Source: Bacteroides sp. (GTDB lineage: Bacteria > Bacteroidota > Bacteroidia > Bacteroidales > Muribaculaceae). Taken from it: a DNA stretch of 64,000 nt. The stretch is from positions 1 to 64,000 of the forward strand of contig JAAVDM010000039.1 of the NCBI GenBank assembly GCA_014801815.1, given 5' to 3'. The notes beneath the pieces were generated by a model that had not been told where the DNA came from, did no database searches, and saw only the letters and a program-made list of their open reading frames with translations. Position numbers and translations under genes: made by a program. This document shows, piece after piece, positions 34,951 through 43,831 of this stretch; position 1 is the first letter of the stretch; each line of letters starts with the position of its first letter.

Positions 34951-37900
34951 ATGTATAAGGACGAAATCAGAAAATTATCACCTCTATCCATAGGTGACAT
35001 AATCAAGGTCTGTCAGAATTTGGTTCCACCACGCTATACTCTTGCTCCTTGGTGTCATCCGGAGGTTAATCATGGCGTGAGTGTCCTTCGTACTGAAGAT
35101 GGTCTGAACTGCTATCTCGCAGGCTATGGTGAAGCTCATGCCGCCAAAGCGTTCAAGGCTGTAAAATCATTACCAAACTCGACCTATTCTGAGCCATTTG
35201 AAGTTTACGATTGGGGATGCGGTCAAGGTGTGGCAACTTTATGCCTTATAGAATATCTTAAGGAGATAGGTTTTTTGTATAATCTAAAACGGGTTACTCT
35301 TATTGAACCTTCGGAAGTAGCCTTAGAACGAGCAAAATTCAATATAGAGCATGTAGTGCCCAAGGTAAAGATAATCTGCCATGAAAAGGGTTTGCCTGCC
35401 AGTGTGAAACTGCCGTTTGAATGTGTAGAGAAGATGGATGTGAAACAATCTAAGGTATTACATTTATTTTCTAACATTCTTGACATAAAGACTATCGATT
35501 TAAGACAGCTTGCCAAACTTATATCATCAGAAGGCCACAAACATATAGTTGTTTGTATCGGTCCGGCTAATCTTCAGGAGGATAGAATAAATAGTTTCTG
35601 TGGAAACTTCAGTGATAAGGCAGCAATTTTTAATTCACCCTTCCGTGATACGGAATTCTTTCGTTGTAAAACCTATAGAAATCATGTATTTGGGTGCTTT
35701 ATAAGAACATTTTCCTTCTCGTTAGAGACTGGAGAACCTGTGCTTATACCTTACAAGTTCTACGCCCCAAAACAGTTTTTTGCCGGTTATCAATCAGATA
35801 TCCTCAATGAGACTCAAGATTTTAGAATGTGTAAAAAAGAAGATTGTGCATTTGAAGTCCTTGCTCCATTTGATATTGGTGCGAACGTTTATGAGGATGT
35901 ACATCCAGTTTTGGCTGTCCTAAACAATATCATAGTTCGAGGTCTTCCTACAAAGGCAAGTCCTTTTATTGAACAAAAATTAGCTGAACTTTATCCGGCA
36001 ATTCATGTAGATGAGGAATCATTGGAATATGGATCAATTAGTTTCACCGGGGCAACTGATTGTAAAGCTCGAATCGGTGGCACGACCGCAGATTTGATTC
36101 GTCAAGTTCCGCTTGCGGTAGCTCGTATCGAAAAGACTATTATTGAAGCAGTACTTACTGGTCATTTATCTATCGAAGACAAAAAGTGGCGCGTTCTTGT
36201 GAAAGAGGGAGATGTGCCATGTGCAGCTTTGGCATTTGAGGACCTTGCTCAGATGTTCAATCATCTGGCGGCGGCAACTAAAGACTACGATTATCTAAAA
36301 TTCCCTGAAGTAGAGTTGACCATTATCAACTCTCACATTCAATCTTCTCCATTGCATTTAGGGAAAGATGTATATTCGGAAACTAATCGTATGCTTTCTG
36401 AACAAGAATACGATATGGTAATAGACTTTTCATTGTATGAAAAGTCAAAACCTCTGGATGTGGAGTTCTCAGAGTTCAAGGCAAAAAACAACTGCTATTT
36501 CAATGTCCGTTCATCGGAGTCTATCTATTCAGAGAGGTATATATACACTACCGATAGAATTGTGTATAAACCCTTGACTAAACTGAATACTAGGGGAACG
36601 CATGATCTGATAGAGGAAAATGTTGAGCATCTTCGATTCTTCGTTCAATTGCTATTCAGGAAACAGGATTTCAGAGAAGGTCAGTTGCCTATCATTTCAC
36701 GAGCTTTGCAGTTGAAAAGCGTTATCGGACTTCTTCCTACAGGCGGTGGAAAATCGTTGACATACCAGATTTCGGCGATGCTTCAGCCAGGAGTTACGAT
36801 TGTGGTAGACCCCCTTATGTCCTTAATGAAGGATCAATATGATGGTTTGTTAAAAAACGGTATAGATTTCTGTACCTATATCAATTCTAAAGTTCAGGAT
36901 AAAGCATATAGAGAGAACTTGATGAAGGACTCGAAGATGCTTTTCGTTTTCCTATCCCCAGAAAGATTAAGTATATATCGTTTCAGGGAGAGCTTACGTT
37001 CGATGGCTGACAACCATGTCTATTTTGCATACGGCATAATAGATGAAGTTCATTGTGTTTCGGAATGGGGCCACGATTTCCGGTTCTCATATCTTCACCT
37101 GGGACGTAACCTATATACCTACGTCTTACCAAAACAGACAGAAAACGAAGATCTGAATCATATAACACTTGTCGGTCTTACGGCCACAGCGTCATTTGAT
37201 GTTCTGGCAGATGTGGAACGGGAACTGTCTGGAAACAATGCTTTTCCTCTAGGTCCGGACGCTACCGTAAGGTATGAGAATACAAATCGCCTTGAACTAC
37301 AGTATCGAATAGTCAAGGTGAATGATGAGGAAGCTCACGATAAGTGGGACGTTTATAAAGCCAAAAATGAAATGGTTCCTCAAATAGTTTCATCGATATT
37401 CAGGGACTCATTCAAAGAATTGCTAAGGGATGATAGTATACAGCAAATTAAGGATCGATTTATTCAGAGAGAGAATATATTAGAAGATTCTGAGCTTGCA
37501 AAGAATATTAGGGCACATTCGCTTGATGTCGAAGTTAATCCAAAATGGTATGCTGATTCCAATGACAAGTCTGCTGCAATAGTCTTCTGTCCTCATAGAG
37601 TTGGTACTTTGGGAGTTCACTCCGGTTCAAAAATAGGTATTGCAGCGCAAATTCGTGATTCATTGGGTATCTCTCATGTCAGCGAGTTTGTTGGTGGCGA
37701 TGATCCTACAGCTCAGGATGATTTCATCAAAGGTAAAACAAATATAATGGTTGCTACTAAGGCTTTCGGTATGGGTATCGACAAGCCTAATGTAAGGTTT
37801 ACCTTAAACATAAACCATTCGGGGTCTCTTGAAGCGTTTGTGCAGGAAGCCGGTCGAGCCGGCCGTGATAAGAAGATGGCGTTGGCTGTTGTCCTTTACT

Positions 37901-39234
37901 CTGACAGAGTATTCAATGAGCAAGACGAGTTTACTCGACTGATAGAACCTATCCCTGTTGATTTTGGTGTTCATAAGTTTTTCTATGATGGAAATTTCCT
38001 CGGAGAAATGACAGAGTGGACGGTTATGGATTACCTAATGAAACATCAACAGATAACCACTCAGGATTTATATGGAACTACACGTCAGAATAAGAGGGTA
38101 ACCGGCTTCTTACAAAAGCTGAATGAGGCGAAGGATGGTGATGCTGTGGTGTCATATATATCGTACAAATATCCATCAAGAGATTCTGAAACTCTTGATG
38201 GTTTCTTGCGTCAGCATCAGTTACGAACTATTACACAGCAGCCAAAATCCCCAAAAGAGAATCTTCAGAAACTTAGGGAGGTCAATCAGGAGCAATATCA
38301 GGCTTCTCTTATGAAAGCTATTTATAGAATGTGCTGTATCGGTCTGATAGAGGATTTCACACAGGATTATGGAGACAGTGAGTTCCGGATTGTCACAAGA
38401 AAAAAGCCAGATGGAGCTTATTATGAAGGATTGAAGCAATTCTTCCTGCGGTACTATAATGAGGAGCGTGCAACGGCTCAGATAGCTTATTGCAAAAGAT
38501 ATACCGGGACTGAAATAGAGAACTGTCTGTTTTTTCTTACTCAGTTTATCTATCGAAAGATAGCAACCAAAAGAAAGCAGGCAATCAAGGATATTGAGGT
38601 GTTCTGTAAAGAAGCAGTCGATAGTAACGATAGTTGGCTTGAAGTCAATGAAGATCTTAAGGATTTTCTTTATTACTATTTTAACTCGAAGTATGCTCGT
38701 AGAGACTATCGTGATGAGGACGGAAATCCGTGTTCGCTTGTAAATGATACCAATTCCGGAAAGGATTTCTTTATTACAGATAGCGAAATAGATCCGTCCA
38801 AAGGTACGGATTTTGAATATTCTATTGTAGCGAAATACATGAGGGTCGTAATGACCGATGGAATATCGTCTCCAAAGGATAATATTAAACATCTGCAAGG
38901 TGCTGTCCGTCTTATTAGGCGTGGTATCTTTTCTGTTAATCCAGCCCTCAGTCTTCTGAATGTATTTTGTATTCTCTTCCTTCGTGCAGACGAACAGTCT
39001 TCCTCAATGAATGAAGAATTGGAATCTTCTTATCTTGATGGTTATACAGTCTTGCGAAAAAGTTTGAGTAATGATAAATTTCAGACTTTCATTTCAGACT
39101 ATATCCAAGAGATAAAGAGAATGAATATTACAGACAATGAACACATAGAACGATTGGAGATTCTCGGTCTTATGGCTGAGACTGTCTATCACATTGAATG
39201 GACTCATAATTTCCATAACAAATTCATTAACTAA
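34951..39234 (+). CDS. Methyltransferase-like / RecQ-family helicase fusion
   Basis: 1427 aa. Residues about 85-200 contain a SAM-methyltransferase-like Rossmann start ('VYDWGCGQGVATLCLIEYL'). From about residue 560 a RecQ helicase core is complete: 'DFREGQLPII' (motif 0), 'LLPTGGGKSLTYQI' (I), 'VVDPLMSLMKDQ' (Ia), 'IIDEVHCVSEWGHDFR' (II), 'VGLTATASFD' (III), 'NIMVATKAFGMGIDKPNVRF' (V) and 'QEAGRAGRDKK' (VI). About 400 C-terminal residues have no recognised HRDC domain. A typical RecQ is 600-700 aa, so both ends are accessory. It is coupled to the DUF1848 gene and 17 nt before the coiled-coil gene. A defence function is inferred from the architecture. Confidence 0.85.
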   Translation: MYKDEIRKLSPLSIGDIIKVCQNLVPPRYTLAPWCHPEVNHGVSVLRTEDGLNCYLAGYGEAHAAKAFKAVKSLPNSTYSEPFEVYDWGCGQGVATLCLIEYLKEIGFLYNLKRVTLIEPSEVALERAKFNIEHVVPKVKIICHEKGLPASVKLPFECVEKMDVKQSKVLHLFSNILDIKTIDLRQLAKLISSEGHKHIVVCIGPANLQEDRINSFCGNFSDKAAIFNSPFRDTEFFRCKTYRNHVFGCFIRTFSFSLETGEPVLIPYKFYAPKQFFAGYQSDILNETQDFRMCKKEDCAFEVLAPFDIGANVYEDVHPVLAVLNNIIVRGLPTKASPFIEQKLAELYPAIHVDEESLEYGSISFTGATDCKARIGGTTADLIRQVPLAVARIEKTIIEAVLTGHLSIEDKKWRVLVKEGDVPCAALAFEDLAQMFNHLAAATKDYDYLKFPEVELTIINSHIQSSPLHLGKDVYSETNRMLSEQEYDMVIDFSLYEKSKPLDVEFSEFKAKNNCYFNVRSSESIYSERYIYTTDRIVYKPLTKLNTRGTHDLIEENVEHLRFFVQLLFRKQDFREGQLPIISRALQLKSVIGLLPTGGGKSLTYQISAMLQPGVTIVVDPLMSLMKDQYDGLLKNGIDFCTYINSKVQDKAYRENLMKDSKMLFVFLSPERLSIYRFRESLRSMADNHVYFAYGIIDEVHCVSEWGHDFRFSYLHLGRNLYTYVLPKQTENEDLNHITLVGLTATASFDVLADVERELSGNNAFPLGPDATVRYENTNRLELQYRIVKVNDEEAHDKWDVYKAKNEMVPQIVSSIFRDSFKELLRDDSIQQIKDRFIQRENILEDSELAKNIRAHSLDVEVNPKWYADSNDKSAAIVFCPHRVGTLGVHSGSKIGIAAQIRDSLGISHVSEFVGGDDPTAQDDFIKGKTNIMVATKAFGMGIDKPNVRFTLNINHSGSLEAFVQEAGRAGRDKKMALAVVLYSDRVFNEQDEFTRLIEPIPVDFGVHKFFYDGNFLGEMTEWTVMDYLMKHQQITTQDLYGTTRQNKRVTGFLQKLNEAKDGDAVVSYISYKYPSRDSETLDGFLRQHQLRTITQQPKSPKENLQKLREVNQEQYQASLMKAIYRMCCIGLIEDFTQDYGDSEFRIVTRKKPDGAYYEGLKQFFLRYYNEERATAQIAYCKRYTGTEIENCLFFLTQFIYRKIATKRKQAIKDIEVFCKEAVDSNDSWLEVNEDLKDFLYYYFNSKYARRDYRDEDGNPCSLVNDTNSGKDFFITDSEIDPSKGTDFEYSIVAKYMRVVMTDGISSPKDNIKHLQGAVRLIRRGIFSVNPALSLLNVFCILFLRADEQSSSMNEELESSYLDGYTVLRKSLSNDKFQTFISDYIQEIKRMNITDNEHIERLEILGLMAETVYHIEWTHNFHNKFIN

Positions 39235-39251
39235 TCTGAATAATAACATAT

Positions 39252-40082
39252 ATGACTACCCAAGAAATTTTAGCAAGCCTCTCACAGCTTGAAAAAGAGT
39301 TGGAATCAATCGCTTCTGCCAGACTGTTAGCCGAGAATACTATCACGGCTTACAAAGAAGTCCAGAGTGACATCAAGATTTTCTTTTCAGAATTTAAGAA
39401 AGTCATGGTTTGTCTAAATAGAATATCTAAAGCCTTTGAGGCTGAGAAATCTACGTTGACATCTGATGTAAAATCAACGGTTGACATTCTCAAAGGTCAA
39501 ATGAATACGCTTAATAAAACATTCGCTGAACAATGTAATACAATAGTCCTTAGTTTCGTAAACAGTAGTAATGAGGTATCGGAGGAATTTAAGAATAAGA
39601 CCAATACCTTAATAGCAGACTATGAGCTGAATAATGATACATTTAAGGCTCGTATTACGGAACTTTCTGTAGTCCAAAGAAAAATATCCAAAGTTGTCGA
39701 ATCGGTAGCAATTATAAAATCAGATATCGATACGCTTCAAGCTCAGTTGGTGAACTCTCAGAAACAGCAGGAGGCTACCTTAAGGTCAATTGTAGCTGAA
39801 CTCGAATTAAAGGTAGATGGTTTGTTGAATACCCTTAAGCAAAATGTGGATGGTGTATCTAATAAGCTTAATATGATTCAAGCCAGACAGGAAACTCTTG
39901 CTTCTGATGTAGAGTATATTAAAACAGGTATTTCCGGATTGGGTAGCTTAATTGATGATAAGTCTAAAGAAACTAAGGGAAGCTTCAAGGAAATTCTCAA
40001 TGTTAACAAGTCTGCTGATACTATGATTATTGTCAATATTATATTTTCTATCATTATACTGTTGATGGTATTGTTCAAATAG
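39252..40082 (+). CDS. Coiled-coil protein with C-terminal transmembrane helix
   Basis: 276 aa, no family recognised. Nearly the whole length is predicted long coiled coil (heptad-rich, e.g. 'ELEKELESIASARLLAENTI'-like segments, few prolines). A single hydrophobic tail anchor ('IIVNIIFSIIILLMVLF') ends the protein. The topology suits a membrane-tethered sensor or effector that could disturb the membrane on activation. It is the third gene of the DUF1848-RecQ cassette. The cassette ends here; a fic remnant on the opposite strand begins about 20 nt on. Confidence 0.75.
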   Translation: MTTQEILASLSQLEKELESIASARLLAENTITAYKEVQSDIKIFFSEFKKVMVCLNRISKAFEAEKSTLTSDVKSTVDILKGQMNTLNKTFAEQCNTIVLSFVNSSNEVSEEFKNKTNTLIADYELNNDTFKARITELSVVQRKISKVVESVAIIKSDIDTLQAQLVNSQKQQEATLRSIVAELELKVDGLLNTLKQNVDGVSNKLNMIQARQETLASDVEYIKTGISGLGSLIDDKSKETKGSFKEILNVNKSADTMIIVNIIFSIIILLMVLFK

Positions 40083-40099
40083 AAACTATAAAAAGTATT

Positions 40100-40374
40100 T
40101 TATTCTTCTTCGGATATCCTTCATGAATATTTCGCAGTCATTGATTTTGTCGGTCAGAGTATCTTTTAATATCTATTTGATATAGTAAGGGTCAATTATA
40201 CTTTTGCAAATTGCAACCAGATATTCATTCTTGTCTGTTTAGCTCCAGTCTACACAAAGTTTCAATGAACGTCTAAGCATCAAGTTGGGACATGTACGTG
40301 TGCTTCGTCTGTTCCCTTCCATAAAAGGATACATCACGTTTATTCCCATATATTTGCCGGTAATTTCAGCGAAT
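40100..40374 (-). pseudogene. fic: Remnant of a Fic-family (cell filamentation) gene
   Basis: Translating the minus strand gives 'TFAEITGKYMGINVMYPFME', then 'GNRRSTRTCPNLMLRRSLKL' and 'CVDWS', an in-frame stop, 'TDKNEYLVAI', a second stop and 'LKDTLTDKINDCEIFMKD'. This is the C-terminal half of a Fic AMP-transferase. The catalytic HPFxxGNGR motif is corrupted to YPFMEGNRR, and at least two stops interrupt it; the natural end (GAAGAAGAATAA) is reached at 40100 after a frameshift. The N-terminal part is missing and is replaced by barrel-gene sequence. Confidence 0.85.
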
Positions 40375-40512
40375 GTCGTTTCTGACAAAGGTATAGCTGA
40401 ATTGCGGTTCTGTGTAGACAGAGAGTTCCAGACACAAGTCATAACGATCTATTTAATTACGCGAACAGTTCATAGCGGTGTTTCAGCAATACGTCGGCGA
40501 GAAAACCGGGTA
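40375..40512 (-). pseudogene. Fragment of a beta-barrel gene and its leader
   Basis: 40375-40428 matches 32758-32811 of the intact barrel gene in about 47 of 54 positions, nearly all differences being transitions; the protein reads 'LSVYTEPQFSYTF' against 'LSVYTGPQFSYAF'. A further roughly 30-nt segment at 40477-40505 resembles 33327-33357 upstream of the intact gene. About 500 nt between these segments in the intact locus are missing here. Confidence 0.7.
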
Positions 40513-40601
40513 TACTCCTCTTCAAATATTTTTTGGAACTTACTCTTAAATGAATTGAAACAACATATAATTTGATGAGTTGGGTTTTAGTTTTAAGAGC
40601 G

Positions 40602-40690
40602 TGAGGCTGTTTCAAAATGAACTGACCCCTAAAAGTTAGACAAAAAACTTTTAGAGATCAGTTTAAAACATTAATTACGACACAGCCTCA
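40602..40690. repeat. Nested inverted repeat (terminator or mobile-element relic)
   Basis: The outer arms TGAGGCTGT/ACAGCCTCA (9 bp) enclose inner arms AACTGA and TAAAAGTT facing AACTTTTA and TCAGTT. The inner sequence resembles the ends of IS3/IS150-group elements placed head to head; this is recall only. It could equally terminate the minus-strand Sel1 gene 134 nt away. Confidence 0.5.
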
Positions 40691-40823
40691 TGCTTGTCAT
40701 GTACATGGGGAGAAAATTTCCCGTAACCATTGCTGAATTGCTCGTTGGGTTCCGTATCGGCTTTCATATTACCGGCGAGTTTATTAGTCGTCCTGATGAC
40801 GGATGAATTTTATCAGACGTTTC

Positions 40824-42260
40824 TTATTTCTTCTCTTTGAGGAAGTGGGCGTAGCGGCGTTTGGCATTGTCAGTCAACTGTCCGTGTGTCGCAGCTTTGG
40901 CGTACCATTCCATCGCTTTGCGTGGATTGTGTTCTACACCGCGACCTTCGAAGTACATATCGCCTAAGGCACACTCTGCAGGAGCGTAACCCATCTCGGC
41001 TGAATGTTCCAGATATTCTATGGCACGCGACATGGATTTCTCTGTGCCGCGTCCGTTTTCGCAGAAGGTAGCCATAAGATACATGGCGTGTGCATTGGTG
41101 TGTGCTGCCTGCTCGATGAGGTGTACTCCCTTCTTTAAGTCATGACGCGGATAGTCCGGATTGGTAAGGATTAGCCCGGTCATAATCTGTCCGTCGATGA
41201 TACCGGCTTTTTCTACAGTCTTGAAGTCATTGAGAGCTTTGGTAAAATCTTTCTGTTTATATGCTTGTATACCGTTCAGATAAGTGGCGAAAGGGGAATG
41301 GGGAATAGAGTCGAGAAGCTGTTTGAATGGTTTGGCATATCCGTTGCCGGTTGCCTGAGTGTACCAGGTCAGGGCCTGCTGGTAATTTACAGGTGTCCCT
41401 ATGCCCTGACGATAGCAGTTAGCGAGTATCCACTGTGCCTTAGGGAGTTTTTTAACGGCCGCCTTGAGGTACCATTTTACTGCCTGCTCCGGACTTCTGG
41501 ACAGGCCGTCGCCGGTCATGTAACAGGTACCGGCCTGATACATGGCTTCCGGAAGACCTTTGTAGGCTGCCTGCAGTATATAGTCGGCGCCGAGGTCTCT
41601 GTCACGTGTCACACCGGTACCGTTCAGCAGCATAATGCCGTAGTAGTAAGCACAGTCGGAATTGCCGTTTTCGGCACCTTGTCTGAACCATACCGCCGCT
41701 TTATCGGGTTGCCGGGTTTTGAGGTAGGTCATAGCAAGTTCACGTTGTGCCTCTACACTGCGACCGGCAGCCGCGATGTTAAGGAAAGGAATGGCTTTGA
41801 TGCTGTCGCGGTCCACACCTATACCGTTCTGATAGCATGAGGCAAGGAGCATATTGCTGAACAGATTGCCTTTCTTGGCCTGTTCCATGCTGTGTAATAC
41901 GAGGGATTTATTACCACGTTGTATTGAAGTCTGATATAACTGAATCGCTTTCAATGAGTCGGCAGTGACACCGCGTCCGTACTGATAGCATGTGCCTGCG
42001 TACTCCAGACCCTGTGCATTACCTTGTGCGGCCGATTTAAGCCACCATTTCAGTGCTTCCTTAAAATCACGCGGTCTGTTGCGTCCCGTGTAGTACCATA
42101 GGCCGACTTCATTTTGTGCTGCCGCGTTACCATTCTGTGCAAGAGTAAATATGGCATTTATGGTGTCGTTGGTCTGAGACGGCTTCTTCTGTGCCTTTAC
42201 GACCGAGGGTGCAAGAATCATGAGCAGAATTGCTACGGATATTTTTATCAGTTGTGGCAT
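40824..42260 (-). CDS. Secreted Sel1-repeat protein
   Basis: 478 aa with a signal peptide (MPQLIKISVAILLMILAPSV, then VKAQ). About ten Sel1-like repeats follow, e.g. 'NEVGLWYYTGRNRPRDFKEA', 'AGTCYQYGRGVTADSLKAIQ' and 'LGDMYFEGRGVEHNPRKAME', each an antiparallel helix pair for protein-protein contacts. It is predicted to act in the periplasm. Partners are not evident. It has its own promoter 120 nt upstream, whose core is identical to one facing the divergent AI-2E gene. Confidence 0.88.
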   Translation of the reverse strand: MPQLIKISVAILLMILAPSVVKAQKKPSQTNDTINAIFTLAQNGNAAAQNEVGLWYYTGRNRPRDFKEALKWWLKSAAQGNAQGLEYAGTCYQYGRGVTADSLKAIQLYQTSIQRGNKSLVLHSMEQAKKGNLFSNMLLASCYQNGIGVDRDSIKAIPFLNIAAAGRSVEAQRELAMTYLKTRQPDKAAVWFRQGAENGNSDCAYYYGIMLLNGTGVTRDRDLGADYILQAAYKGLPEAMYQAGTCYMTGDGLSRSPEQAVKWYLKAAVKKLPKAQWILANCYRQGIGTPVNYQQALTWYTQATGNGYAKPFKQLLDSIPHSPFATYLNGIQAYKQKDFTKALNDFKTVEKAGIIDGQIMTGLILTNPDYPRHDLKKGVHLIEQAAHTNAHAMYLMATFCENGRGTEKSMSRAIEYLEHSAEMGYAPAECALGDMYFEGRGVEHNPRKAMEWYAKAATHGQLTDNAKRRYAHFLKEKK

Positions 42261-42373
42261 TGTTTTGGATATTCGTTGATGTTTCTGATTTACTTTACAG
42301 GATTCGGCTGCGGCAGTCGGTGTCCCTACTTTCCATCTGCTTCTCTTTAGCTGTCATAGACGATGACATTCCT

Positions 42374-42529
42374 ATAATTTATGCAAAGTTAGTTACTCGG
42401 CTGAAAATGTGCAAGCGTACATTCAGAAACCGATTGGTCTACCGTGTGGTGTCAGCTGCTGAACCCGGGTATAATATACATAACAATCAGGTAGGTTATA
42501 GGAAATTTAACTAACTTTGCATAAATTAT
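42374..42529. promoter_or_regulatory. Divergent promoter pair with identical 22-nt cores
   Basis: TAACTAACTTTGCATAAATTAT occurs on the plus strand at 42508-42529 and, inverted and without mismatch, at 42374-42395. Each includes a TAACTTTG -7 box. The leftward copy also has TTG (42414-42412) with a 20-nt spacer. They face the Sel1 gene (left) and the AI-2E gene (right). Confidence 0.65.
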
Positions 42530-42577
42530 GAGCATCGCTGCTGATGACATATTCACTTTTTCTCTTACTTAACTCCT

Positions 42578-43687
42578 ATGTCTTCACAAACTACGTTCTG
42601 GAATATTGACCGGATAATGAAACTGATTATCGGTCTGGCAATAACAGTGGCTGTCGTGTTCCTGCTGCAATATCTCCGTAAAGCATTACTTCCGTTCTTC
42701 GTGGCATGTTTTATAGCCTATATGCTTCAGCCTTTGGTGGAATTTAACCGTAAATGGACTCACGAGAAGGGTAGAGTGTTTTCTTCGATTCTGACTGTCA
42801 TCGAGGTTCTTGTGGTTCTGGGCGGAGTCGTCTATCTTTTTCTGCCTCATGTCATTGCCGAACTTGATGATTTGGGTACGATACTGCATGATGTGAATAC
42901 CGGCAAAAAAACGTTGCCGCCTGAGTTTGCCAGTATAGTGGACTATGTGCAGTCTTATTTTAATCCGGATGAAGTCAAGGATTTGCTTTCCGGCCTTCAC
43001 CTTGAGTCTATCATAAGTAAGGGTACGTCGCTTTTGGGCGAGTCATTAAGTGTGATAGAGGATATACTTAGCTGGGCCATGACACTGATATATGTTCTCT
43101 TCATACTTATAGATTATCCTCAGATCAACCGGGGGTTCAAGCTGATAGTACCATATAAGTATAGGGAAGATGCTATCTCTGTAGTACGTGATGTGCAGGA
43201 TAACATGAACCGTTATTTCCGGGGACAGGGCTGTGTGGCACTCTGTGCGATGGTGTTCTATTGTATAGGTTTCTCAATAATAGGCTTGCCGCTAGCCATA
43301 CCGTTGGGTATTCTGGTCGGGGTACTTTACATGATACCTTATTTCCAGTATATCACACTTATTCCGGTAGCTCTTATCTGTCTGATATATTCTCTTGGCG
43401 GTACCGAGACATTTACAGGTCTTTTCGGCAAGTCGCTGCTTGTGTATCTCATAAGTCAGTCAATCTGTGATTATGTCATAACGCCTCATATAATGGGTCG
43501 GGAGATGGGTCTTAATCCCGCTGTAATATTGCTTTCTCTGTCGGTGTGGGGCAGTCTGCTCGGTATAATCGGCATGATAATAGCCTTGCCTGTCACTTCT
43601 CTCCTGATGTCATATTACGAACGCTACATATCAAATCCGAAGGGTAATATTTCTGGTGCCGCATCGGATACTGATAGTCCCGAGTGA
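42578..43687 (+). CDS. AI-2E family transporter (PerM-like)
   Basis: 369 aa. An N-terminal pair of helices ('IMKLIIGLAITVAVVFLLQY', 'ALLPFFVACFIAYMLQPLVE') is followed by a soluble stretch and a C-terminal helix block ending 'GREMGLNPAVILLSLSVWGS', the family's most conserved segment. Members export small molecules or ions (autoinducer-2 or Na+/H+); the substrate here is unknown. It is divergent from the Sel1-repeat gene. Confidence 0.9.
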   Translation: MSSQTTFWNIDRIMKLIIGLAITVAVVFLLQYLRKALLPFFVACFIAYMLQPLVEFNRKWTHEKGRVFSSILTVIEVLVVLGGVVYLFLPHVIAELDDLGTILHDVNTGKKTLPPEFASIVDYVQSYFNPDEVKDLLSGLHLESIISKGTSLLGESLSVIEDILSWAMTLIYVLFILIDYPQINRGFKLIVPYKYREDAISVVRDVQDNMNRYFRGQGCVALCAMVFYCIGFSIIGLPLAIPLGILVGVLYMIPYFQYITLIPVALICLIYSLGGTETFTGLFGKSLLVYLISQSICDYVITPHIMGREMGLNPAVILLSLSVWGSLLGIIGMIIALPVTSLLMSYYERYISNPKGNISGAASDTDSPE

Positions 43688-43831
43688 AAGTATATTCTCT
43701 TATGTAAGTAATACGCAAGGTGATAATTGTGCGAAAAGTGTACAAAAAGGAAAATATTTTTGAAAAATAATTCCGAAATGAAACTATTGTCCTACTGAAG
43801 GTGTTTATACTAAATAACTTTATTCAATACC

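Larger units (their letters stand above)
40083..40823. other. Non-coding scar region right of the RecQ cassette
   Basis: About 740 nt without an intact gene. It contains the fic remnant, a barrel-gene/leader remnant and a nested inverted repeat (listed separately). The 40691-40823 stretch shows nothing recognisable. Confidence 0.7.

Noticed and set aside
38221-38898. 225-aa minus-strand ORF inside the RecQ fusion gene
   Set aside because: Ile/Leu/Ser-rich mirror of the helicase gene with no start context; a shadow.
40239-40442. 67-aa minus-strand ORF as an intact small Fic protein
   Set aside because: It is only the readable part of the Fic remnant; homologous sequence continues past its stop in frame and the catalytic motif is damaged.
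40285-40575. 96-aa plus-strand ORF in the scar
   Set aside because: Antisense to the fic and barrel remnants; no coding character of its own.
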